A DNA stretch of 6,310 nucleotides from Spirochaetales bacterium Spiro_01. Its GTDB lineage: Bacteria > Spirochaetota > Spirochaetia > Sphaerochaetales > Sphaerochaetaceae. The notes below the pieces were generated by a model. That model did no database searches. It saw nothing but the letters and a program-made list of their open reading frames with translations, and was not told the DNA's origin. The stretch is from NCBI GenBank assembly GCA_001604265.1, contig LVBC01000261.1:1-6310 (forward strand). The letters are read 5' to 3'. Of the stretch, positions 1 to 5,450 are shown one piece after another. Made by a program: the position numbers and the translations under genes. The stretch's first letter is position 1. Every line of letters starts with the position of its first letter.

Positions 1-281
1 CGAACGAACGCTATATCCTCGATATCCCTTTCAGTAAGAGGACAGACGATGACACCGCCATTGGCAGTATCCACGACAAGGCCAGTCTGTCTGAGATCCT
101 TGAGAGCATCTCTCATTGCGACGCGGGAGACCTTGAAGCGCTCTGCCAGCTCGATCTGCACCAGTCTTTCACCTGGCTTGAACATACCAAGCAGAATCAT
201 CTCCTGAAGCTTGTCCGAGATCATTCCACTCAGACTTCTCACTTCCCCAAGGTTGAAATAGCGCTCATTCTCAACTGTCAT
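1..281 (-). CDS. GntR-family (FadR/FCD-type) transcriptional regulator, 5' part only
   Basis: I translated this by hand from the reverse strand. The ATG is at 281 and the frame stays open for 93 codons to the window edge, so only the N-terminal DNA-binding half is visible. A Shine-Dalgarno GGAGAG (289-294) lies 7 nt before the ATG and fixes the start. The protein has the GntR winged-helix signature: PGERLVQIELAERF (residues 36-49), then the recognition-helix pattern VSRVAMRDALKDL (51-63), then the QTGLV wing and a GGVIV strand. In FadR/FCD relatives the missing C-terminal part is a helical, often metal-containing ligand domain of about 130-150 residues, so a full length near 220-235 is expected. 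It is the last visible gene of the tct operon, 58 nt after tctA. It is therefore the obvious local repressor and may bind the palindrome at 5298-5316. The GntR family is certain; the FCD assignment and the target are inferred. Confidence 0.9.
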   Translation of the reverse strand, partial: MTVENERYFNLGEVRSLSGMISDKLQEMILLGMFKPGERLVQIELAERFKVSRVAMRDALKDLRQTGLVVDTANGGVIVCPLTERDIEDIAFV

Positions 282-314
282 AGATAAACTCTCCAATCAA
301 CACAAAATGATAGA

Positions 315-350
315 CTGGAAAACTTTATCAGAATTGTTTCTATTTGTCAG
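315..350 (-). promoter_or_regulatory. Candidate internal promoter for gntR
   Basis: On the minus strand the end of tctA and the following gap read CTGACA (345-350, 5/6 to the -35 consensus), 17 nt, then TAAAGT (322-327, 4/6 to the -10 consensus). The start point would fall near 315, about 34 nt before the gntR ATG. The gap is AT-rich compared with the coding sequence around it. No copy of the 19-bp palindrome found upstream of the operon is present here. Pattern match only. Confidence 0.35.
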
Positions 351-1872
351 CATTTCCGCTCCTCCTGAACAATCTGTCAAAGACTCCGAACTGCTTTAGA
401 ATCGACCAGATGCAGCAGGCGAAGAAGATGAAGCTGATAGGCCTGTTGACAAGGCTCCAGAGGTTTCCATCGCTGATGAAGAGTGCCCTTCTGAGCTGGC
501 TGTCAGCCAGATTTCCAAGGATAACACCGAGGATGAGAGCTGCTGGAGAGAACTGCATCTTGTCGAATATGTATCCGGCAATACCGCAGATCAGGACCAG
601 GATCAGGTGGAATGGGTTGTTCTCGCAGGCGAAGGTACCGATCACGCAGAGGACTGCGATCACCGGACACAGGACCTTCTGAGGGACCCTTAGAAGCTTT
701 ACCATCGGCTTTGTGACGAGCACTCCGCAGATGAAGAGGAAGATAGTACCCCAGACTATGATCGCACCGACAAGAGGAATGATCGTCGGCTGCTCGATCG
801 AGAGAAGCGGACCGACCTTTATGCCATGCATCGTGATCGCACCCATCAGCATTGCAGCTGGAGGGCTTCCAGGGATACCGAGGCTGATAAGAGGTATTAT
901 AGCACCGCCAATTGCAGCGTTGTTCGCAGTCTCAGGTGCCATGACTCCTTCATAGACGCCAGTTCCGAACTTCTCCTTCTCTGGCGAATTGCGCTTTGCA
1001 TCATCGTATGCGACCCAGGCTGCGATATTCTCTCCGACTCCTGGAACAGCACCGATACCGACACCTATAAGACCCCAGCGCAAGATGCTGAGGATGTTCC
1101 TCTTCAGAATAGGCCACAAACTGATATTCGGAGCGGTATTCACTACAGGAGGGACCTCCTTCATCTTTGCTGCCTTGAGTGTCCTTACCAGCTGAGGAAG
1201 ACCGAAGAATGCGATCGTCATCGGAACAAATGGAATACCCGACATCAGGTAGTGGTTTCCGAAGCAGAGTCGGTTCCAGCCGTAGATATCATCCTGTCCG
1301 ACGAGTGCAAGAAGCAGGCCGATAAGACCGGAGACCCACCCCTTTACAGGGACATCGGACTTTGAGATGCTTCCGCAGATCAGGATACCGAAGATGGCAA
1401 GCCAGAAGAACTCGGGCGATGTGAACTGAAGTGCGAGTCTCGTTACAAGCGGTGTGAAGAAGACGAAGATGAGCACGCCGAAGAGTGTGCCGATGACGGA
1501 TGCCGATCTTGCGAGCATGTTGGCATTCCTCACCTCTCCTCTCATTGCAAGTGGATGTCCATCGAGACAGGTTGCGGCTGCAGAGCCGGTACCTGGGATG
1601 TTTATCGTGATTGCGGAAACGGAACCGCCGAATATGGCCCCGATGTAGATTCCAAGCAGAATCACAAGCGCTGTATTGAGGTCAAGCGAATATGTGATGC
1701 TTGCGAACAGTGCGATTGCGACCGTTGCCGACAGACCTGGAAGAACACCGAAGACAATTCCGATGATCATCGAGAAGAACATGAATACCAGGTTCATCGG
1801 GGAAGTAAAGAAGGACAACCAGAAATTGAGGAACCATATGAAGTTCTGGCCAAGTGTCAGTGTCTGCTGCAT
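340..1872 (-). CDS. tctA: Tripartite tricarboxylate transporter, large membrane subunit TctA
   Basis: A 510-residue integral membrane protein, the usual length for TctA (about 500). It is the main translocation subunit of a secondary, ion-gradient-driven uptake system that receives substrate from a periplasmic binding protein. Two related halves are visible. The N-terminal half carries FGVLPGLSATVAIAL (41-55) and GGSVSAITINIPGTGSAAAT (82-101). The C-terminal half carries GAVPGVGENIAAW (274-286), then FGTGVYEGVMAPETANNAA (302-320) and GGAIIPLISLGIPGSPPAA (322-340). These paired GLPG-like loops and the APE.ANNA...LGIPG stretch are the family hallmarks. About a dozen hydrophobic segments span the rest. 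The start is supported by AAGGAGAG (1879-1886), 6 nt upstream. It begins 12 nt after tctB, and its Shine-Dalgarno sequence contains the tctB stop codon, so translational coupling is likely. The substrate cannot be read from this subunit. Confidence 0.95.
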   Translation of the reverse strand: MQQTLTLGQNFIWFLNFWLSFFTSPMNLVFMFFSMIIGIVFGVLPGLSATVAIALFASITYSLDLNTALVILLGIYIGAIFGGSVSAITINIPGTGSAAATCLDGHPLAMRGEVRNANMLARSASVIGTLFGVLIFVFFTPLVTRLALQFTSPEFFWLAIFGILICGSISKSDVPVKGWVSGLIGLLLALVGQDDIYGWNRLCFGNHYLMSGIPFVPMTIAFFGLPQLVRTLKAAKMKEVPPVVNTAPNISLWPILKRNILSILRWGLIGVGIGAVPGVGENIAAWVAYDDAKRNSPEKEKFGTGVYEGVMAPETANNAAIGGAIIPLISLGIPGSPPAAMLMGAITMHGIKVGPLLSIEQPTIIPLVGAIIVWGTIFLFICGVLVTKPMVKLLRVPQKVLCPVIAVLCVIGTFACENNPFHLILVLICGIAGYIFDKMQFSPAALILGVILGNLADSQLRRALFISDGNLWSLVNRPISFIFFACCIWSILKQFGVFDRLFRRSGNADK

Positions 1873-1878
1873 ATTGTT

Positions 1879-1886
1879 CTCTCCTT
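1879..1886 (-). promoter_or_regulatory. Ribosome binding site of tctA, embedded in the tctB stop
   Basis: The minus strand reads AAGGAGAG, 6 nt before the tctA ATG. Its first two bases are the last two of the tctB TAA stop (1885-1887). Ribosomes terminating on tctB therefore sit on the tctA initiation site, which favours coupled, near-stoichiometric synthesis of the two membrane subunits. Confidence 0.7.
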
Positions 1887-2430
1887 ATGGTAGTGGGACA
1901 CCTATCATGAACTTGAAGGTGACGTAGACAAGAATCGAGGTGACGACGCTCATTATGATGATGGTCCTGGGTCTTGCGACCTTGAAGGTGAACATTATGA
2001 GCATCATGAATAGCATTGTGTTGGCCCAAAATGGGAATGTGATTCGAGTGAAAGGAATCTTCGCATCCCACAGGAGGACCATATATAGGTACAGGTAGAA
2101 GAAGGCCAGGACTGCATAGTGGGCCTTGTCGTCCCTGAGCTGTTTCCAGAGTCGTGAAGGGATGAGCCATCTGAAGCTTCCCCCATTCCTGAGTGCATTC
2201 ACGATGAGATAGACTGCACAGGCAAGCAGCATGATGCCTATGATGAGGATGAGAAAACCAGGTGCAGTATAGAAGGTCGCATCCAGTATCCTCATGCAGG
2301 CAGATGAAATTCTTATGGCATATATGCACAGAGCGATGCTCGCTGCTGTGAGAATCACTCCGAAAAGAAGATCTCTGTCCCTGGCTCTGAGGAACTCAGG
2401 AGATCTCTCTCTTATCTGTTTATCTTCCAT
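1885..2430 (-). CDS. tctB: Tripartite tricarboxylate transporter, small membrane subunit TctB
   Basis: A 181-residue membrane protein, close to the 150-180 typical of TctB. TctB is the poorly conserved small partner of TctA; its exact role is not well defined. A charged N-terminal cytoplasmic stretch (1-20, rich in R, E and D) is followed by hydrophobic segments at about 21-40, 57-79, 104-121, 130-149 and 154-177. The APGFLILIIGIML stretch in segment 2 and the C-terminal FKFMIGVPLP match the usual TctB features: a PGF-type turn in the second helix and a GVPLP tail. The start at 2430 is preceded by TGGAG with 6 nt spacing. Identification rests on these motifs, the hydrophobic profile and the position between tctC and tctA. 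The gap from tctC is 61 nt and holds a strong hairpin; the gap to tctA is 12 nt. Confidence 0.9.
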   Translation of the reverse strand: MEDKQIRERSPEFLRARDRDLLFGVILTAASIALCIYAIRISSACMRILDATFYTAPGFLILIIGIMLLACAVYLIVNALRNGGSFRWLIPSRLWKQLRDDKAHYAVLAFFYLYLYMVLLWDAKIPFTRITFPFWANTMLFMMLIMFTFKVARPRTIIIMSVVTSILVYVTFKFMIGVPLP

Positions 2431-2447
2431 AATTTACTCCAGATATT

Positions 2448-2480
2448 GGCAATGGCTGCCGCTCTCACAGCAGCCATGCC
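2448..2480 (-). promoter_or_regulatory. Intercistronic hairpin between tctC and tctB
   Basis: The transcript can fold ATGGCTGC (2470-2477) onto GCAGCCAT (2452-2459), a perfect 8-bp stem with a 10-nt loop. It extends by three more G-C pairs (2478-2480 with 2448-2450) past one bulged U. It begins just after the tctC stop and ends before the tctB Shine-Dalgarno at 2437-2440. There is no U-tract, so it is not a standard intrinsic terminator. Hairpins in this position in other binding-protein operons protect the 3' end of the binding-protein mRNA or mark a processing point, giving more binding protein than membrane subunits. That role is inferred here. Confidence 0.6.
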
Positions 2481-2491
2481 GGATAGTTGAT

Positions 2492-3508
2492 TTACGGACG
2501 TGGGATTCCAGCCTTCTCTGGGGAGACGACTGCAAGACCGAGGTCCTGAGCGAGCCACCAGCATACCTGCTGCATGTTGGTTGTAAGCTTCTTTGCATCT
2601 TCGCCCTTGAGGTCGTAGATGGTAGCGATCTGATCCTCTGCGAACTTGATAGTCCTTGGATCCTTCATTGCCTTGTCGAAGGCTGCTCCGAACTTGTCGA
2701 GGATGTACTGAGGAGTATCATCTGGCAGTGTGAAGCCGAGGAACTGGAAGAGGTTGGAAAGACCGAATGCTGTATCAGGATAGAGTGCGACTGCACTTGG
2801 AACCTCGCCATAGCCTTCCATCTTCTCGGATCTGTTCTCTGTGATCACGAGTGGGATTACCATACCGCCGCGGACATACTCTGCAACCTCACCTGTCGAA
2901 CAGGAAACTGCATCGACCTCACCTGAAAGGAGAGCTGTGAGAGCTGGACCGGAACCACTGTATGGAACATGCTTGAACTTCACACCAGCACCCTGCTCGA
3001 AGAGGATGGCCTTGCAGTGCCAGCCCTTGCCAACGCCGGAGTTGCCGATCTTTATGGTATCAGGATTTGCCTTTGCAGCCTCGACGAGTTCCTGGATTGT
3101 CTTGTACCTGGAATCCTTGGTGGTAACGATGATGCCTGCGCTGCCTGCAGCAATGTAGAAGTTCCACTTGTCTGCTGTCGGGCCTACATCGTTGGAGCCA
3201 TAGAACATGGAGGTCTCGGAGGTGCCGAGGAGCGAGTAGCCATCATGAGCTGCGGAGTATACCTTGGTCGCTGCCTGTCCGCCCTTTGCACCTGCAAGGT
3301 TGGTGCAGGTGATCTTAACACCAAGCTCCTCTTCAAGGATAGGTGTAAGGAATCTTACCCAGGAGTCTGTTCCACCACCCTGATTGGAGTGGATGTAGCA
3401 GCTGATATCCCTGGTTGGCCAAGCCTCTGCCTGTTCAGAAGCTGCCTGAGCGAAAAGCATTCCACATGCCATGAAGATGGCCAGAATGAGTACGAGTGCT
3501 TTCTTCAT
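2492..3508 (-). CDS. tctC: Tripartite tricarboxylate transporter solute-binding protein (TctC/Bug family)
   Basis: A 338-residue exported binding protein, slightly above the usual 320-330. Residues 1-20 form a signal peptide: MKK, a hydrophobic core, then LFA with probable signal peptidase I cleavage before QAASEQ. Cys15 lies in FMACG and a relaxed lipobox cannot be excluded. The mature part shows the Bug fold landmarks: NQGGGTDSWVRFLTPILEEEL (42-62), NLAGAKGGQAA (70-80), HDGYSLL (88-94), HVPYSGSGPALTALLSGEVDA (180-200) and a C-terminal AGIPRP. In this family the two loops after the first strands clasp a carboxylate of the ligand, and the protein delivers it to TctA/TctB. The start at 3508 has AGGAG (3518-3522) with 9 nt spacing, and the gene follows the upstream enzyme by 17 nt. 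The ligand is unknown; the neighbouring sugar-type isomerases suggest a sugar acid or related acid rather than citrate. Confidence 0.94.
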   Translation of the reverse strand: MKKALVLILAIFMACGMLFAQAASEQAEAWPTRDISCYIHSNQGGGTDSWVRFLTPILEEELGVKITCTNLAGAKGGQAATKVYSAAHDGYSLLGTSETSMFYGSNDVGPTADKWNFYIAAGSAGIIVTTKDSRYKTIQELVEAAKANPDTIKIGNSGVGKGWHCKAILFEQGAGVKFKHVPYSGSGPALTALLSGEVDAVSCSTGEVAEYVRGGMVIPLVITENRSEKMEGYGEVPSAVALYPDTAFGLSNLFQFLGFTLPDDTPQYILDKFGAAFDKAMKDPRTIKFAEDQIATIYDLKGEDAKKLTTNMQQVCWWLAQDLGLAVVSPEKAGIPRP

Positions 3509-3525
3509 AATACCTTTCTCCTTTT

Positions 3526-4488
3526 TTATCTATAAACTGAATCAAACATCAGTTCGAAAGTCCTGTGCGGATTCCTCTCCTTCATCTGAGCGTCCATCTT
3601 CTCCATATCTATCCTGTCGGTGAGGGCCTCAAGGCGCCTTGTCAGATGGGCGACCGATGTGAAGGTCTCTACTGTGTCGACCTCCTTGGAGCAGACATCG
3701 AAGGCGTACCAGTCGTCGGTGTAGCCGAGCTTCTTCATGTAGTACATGAATTCGATGGTCTCATTCATGTGGAAGGCACCTGGCAGCTGATCCCAGTCCC
3801 AGTTCCTGTCGTTGTCATTCAGGTGGATATAGAAGGCCTTTCCTGCCCTGTCGAGCATTGCAAGTGCCTGTGCAGGTCTCTCCTGACCGAGGATGGAGTG
3901 TCCGACATCCATCGTGACACCGAGGTTCTCTGCACCTACGCTCTGGCAGAATGCAAGTGTCTCGCCTGCAGTTGCGAACATGCACCTTACTCTTGGATCG
4001 TTGAACTTGTACTCGATGCAGATCTTTACATCCCTGTTGTACTCGCATATTTTGCTGAAGGTCTCCTCTGCATAGCGATATGCGTCGATGTAGTTCATCT
4101 CGAATACATAGTCGTGTCCATCATTCAGTGGACAGGAGGTGATCCTGTTGACTCCCATCTCGAGAGCCGTATCCATTGCGGCCTTGAAGTCGTCGACCAC
4201 CTCGGCGCGCTCAACAGCGGATTCGGAGGTGAAGGAGCCACGGAGCCATCTGCCCTGTCTTCTCGAGCGGACGTTGATTCCGGAGATTCCGAAGCCATTG
4301 TCGGATATCATTCTCTTCAATAGACCCACATCATCGAAGTCTCCAGGGTAGCAGAGCTCGAAGCCATCCAGACCCTTTATCCTTGTTGCAAGCTTGATCT
4401 TCTCTTCGATCGTACGGTTCGGAATGTACTGCATGTAGCGGTTCTTCACGCCGCCGAGGAATGCAGTGATTACAGCTATCTTATTCAT
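3526..4488 (-). CDS. Sugar isomerase, xylose-isomerase-like TIM barrel with an L-rhamnose-isomerase-type metal site
   Basis: A 320-residue cytoplasmic TIM-barrel protein. Candidate metal residues in order are E159 (CIEYK), D194 and H197 (MDVGH), H222 (IHLND), D231 and D233 (NWDWD) and D264 (YAFDV). From memory, the two-metal site of Pseudomonas stutzeri L-rhamnose isomerase is E219, D254, H257, H281, D289, D291 and D327. The spacing is strikingly parallel: E to D is 35 in both, D to H is +3 in both, and DxD lies just after the second histidine in both. This favours an aldose-ketose isomerase over the single-metal epimerases, whose last ligand is usually Glu. The protein is about 100 residues shorter than those I know as L-rhamnose isomerases, so a different substrate is quite possible. 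The start at 4488 has AAAGGAG with 7 nt spacing and overlaps the upstream gene by 8 nt (ATGAATAA), so the two enzymes are co-translated. Confidence 0.8.
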   Translation of the reverse strand: MNKIAVITAFLGGVKNRYMQYIPNRTIEEKIKLATRIKGLDGFELCYPGDFDDVGLLKRMISDNGFGISGINVRSRRQGRWLRGSFTSESAVERAEVVDDFKAAMDTALEMGVNRITSCPLNDGHDYVFEMNYIDAYRYAEETFSKICEYNRDVKICIEYKFNDPRVRCMFATAGETLAFCQSVGAENLGVTMDVGHSILGQERPAQALAMLDRAGKAFYIHLNDNDRNWDWDQLPGAFHMNETIEFMYYMKKLGYTDDWYAFDVCSKEVDTVETFTSVAHLTRRLEALTDRIDMEKMDAQMKERNPHRTFELMFDSVYR

Positions 4489-5266
4489 GATCCAACTCCT
4501 TTAGGTATCTGATTGCATCCTTGTTTATTTCCTCTTCCTGCTTCAGCGTCCTTTCCTGGCTTGAGAGCTCATCGATCCAGCCTTCGAGGATGAATGCAGC
4601 TTCACCATGAAGTGCGAGTGTCCTTCTGACGATATCCTCGACATCGAGGATTCCCTCTCCCATGCGGCAGCCTCGGAAGAGGAAGCCTGTATTGAAGCGG
4701 CAGATCTGGACATCCTTCACATGGACATCCTCTATATATGGAAGCAGTGTGCTGAATGAGTGCTCTGTATCGATATTCAGAGCTATCGAATTGAAGCAGT
4801 CGTAGCAGACTGTGATGTATCTGCTTTCCAGCTTCTCCAGAATCCTTCTGATTTCTTCTGGGGTATGCTCGAAGTGATTCTCGATAGAAAGGCGCATATC
4901 CAGTTTCGCGAGAAGTGGCAGCAATCCCTTTATAACCTCAACGACCTCATCTACTGATGCCTTGTGCCCAAGCCCGTCGATGACAAGTCTCATGCTGCTT
5001 GCACCCAGTTTGTGAGAAACACAGAGTGCTCTTTCTATATCGCCCTTCTCCAGTCCCTTGTAACCGGTCTTGAGAACAAACCTTCCAGAGTATCTTTCAC
5101 GGATGGCCTGACAGGTCTCCTCATCGAGATCGGCAAATGGGAGGTTGTCGCAGATCTGGACCACATCGACATCTAGTTCCTCGCACTTTGAAAGGAAGCG
5201 ATGTATGTCCATCATCCCGTAGCTGATAGCCCATCTGAATGCGTAGCTGTTTATGCCTACCTTCAT
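4481..5266 (-). CDS. Sugar phosphate isomerase/epimerase-like TIM-barrel protein (COG1082 type)
   Basis: A 261-residue cytoplasmic protein, normal length for the xylose-isomerase-like TIM-barrel (AP endonuclease 2) superfamily. The N-terminus MKVGINSYAFRWAI and the strand DVVQICDN (34-41) are typical. The canonical metal quartet is visible: E129 (SIENH), D156 (CYDCFNS), H182 (VHVKD) and E228 (ILEGW), with a GEG loop at 203-205 before the last strands. The HVKD motif occurs in many IolE/IolI/Hyi-like members. In D-tagatose 3-epimerase-type enzymes a histidine sits three residues after the Asp ligand; here it is N159, so that reaction should not be assumed. It is the first gene of the operon, with the start at 5266 after a short leader and only a weak Shine-Dalgarno (GGGATGG, ending 4 nt before ATG). 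It probably works with the overlapping downstream isomerase. The exact reaction and substrate are unknown. Confidence 0.85.
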   Translation of the reverse strand: MKVGINSYAFRWAISYGMMDIHRFLSKCEELDVDVVQICDNLPFADLDEETCQAIRERYSGRFVLKTGYKGLEKGDIERALCVSHKLGASSMRLVIDGLGHKASVDEVVEVIKGLLPLLAKLDMRLSIENHFEHTPEEIRRILEKLESRYITVCYDCFNSIALNIDTEHSFSTLLPYIEDVHVKDVQICRFNTGFLFRGCRMGEGILDVEDIVRRTLALHGEAAFILEGWIDELSSQERTLKQEEEINKDAIRYLKELDHE

Positions 5267-5289
5267 TTATCCATCCCAGTCATGTATTT

Positions 5290-5325
5290 TTGTATTAGTG
5301 TATTACAAGAATACACAGCAGTCAA
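5290..5325 (-). promoter_or_regulatory. Main promoter of the isomerase-tctCBA-gntR operon
   Basis: The minus strand has TTGACT (5320-5325, 5/6 to the -35 consensus), a 17-nt spacer, then TACACT (5297-5302, 4/6 to the -10 consensus). An A/T-rich tract directly upstream (about 5326-5342, including a run of six A) resembles an UP element. Transcription would start near 5290, leaving a leader of about 24 nt before the ATG at 5266. Spacing and position make this the best promoter in the window. Confidence 0.65.
5298..5316. promoter_or_regulatory. Perfect 19-bp palindromic operator inside the promoter
   Basis: The minus strand reads GTGTATTCTTGTAATACAC, with 7-bp perfect arms (5310-5316 and 5298-5304) around a 5-nt centre. 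It fills most of the promoter spacer and overlaps the -10 box, so a bound dimer would block RNA polymerase. A smaller symmetric core, TGTAATACA (5299-5307), is nested in it and resembles the short GT...AC cores bound by many FCD-type GntR repressors. The operon encodes such a repressor as its last visible gene. The symmetry is directly seen; the binding protein is inferred. Confidence 0.6.
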
Positions 5326-5360
5326 TTTTTTATTATTAGAGGAAATACGGAAATGGACAG

Positions 5361-5395
5361 AACAAATAGAAAGGGCGAAGCTTTCGCCTCGCCCT
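5361..5395 (-). terminator. Terminator-like hairpin between the divergent genes
   Basis: Read on the minus strand, AGGGCGA (5389-5395) pairs with TCGCCCT (5372-5378) across a 10-nt loop. A T-rich run follows (TTCTATTTGTT, 5361-5371). A competing fold pairs GGCGAA (5383-5388) with TTCGCC (5374-5379) around a 3-nt loop. The U-rich tail is on the minus-strand product, so the element would stop antisense read-through arriving from beyond the plus-strand gene and insulate the operon promoter. The tail is interrupted by C, A and G, so its strength is uncertain. Confidence 0.4.
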
Positions 5396-5450
5396 GACTT
5401 GATTATCAATGTACTTTGCTATTTGTTCCTATCCCTGCAATAATATCCTT

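Noticed and set aside
826..1365. 179-codon plus-strand frame antisense to tctA
   Set aside because: It is the complement of conserved TctA loops and membrane helices. The translation has no protein-like signature.
1682..2329. 215-codon minus-strand frame spanning parts of tctB and tctA
   Set aside because: The product is His/Cys-rich and lacks membrane segments. The tctA and tctB frames explain the same DNA with conserved motifs.
2448..2480. tctC-tctB hairpin as an intrinsic terminator
   Set aside because: The stem is followed by UGCCAAUAUCUGGAG with no U-tract, and the next gene's ribosome binding site follows at once. A processing or stability role fits better.
2294..2926. 210-codon plus-strand frame across the tctC-tctB junction
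   Set aside because: It is antisense to two well-supported genes and the intercistronic hairpin, and its composition is atypical (many Cys, Leu and Trp). No ribosome binding site was recognised.
3464..3466. Cys15 of the binding protein as a lipoprotein anchor site
   Set aside because: The Cys lies in the middle of the hydrophobic core and the preceding FMA is a poor lipobox. The later LFA-Q fits signal peptidase I better. It is not fully excluded, because spirochaete lipoboxes are relaxed.
3565..4323. 252-codon open frame on the plus strand, antisense to the second TIM-barrel gene
   Set aside because: Its product is rich in Cys, Val and His with no family pattern. The minus-strand frame carries clear catalytic motifs, a Shine-Dalgarno and operon spacing. 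The open antisense frame is a by-product of codon bias.
5283..5315. Short regularly spaced repeats as a CRISPR remnant
   Set aside because: The units are only 6 bp at an 8-bp period. They lie within a promoter and there are no cas genes. Regulatory half-sites are the simpler reading.
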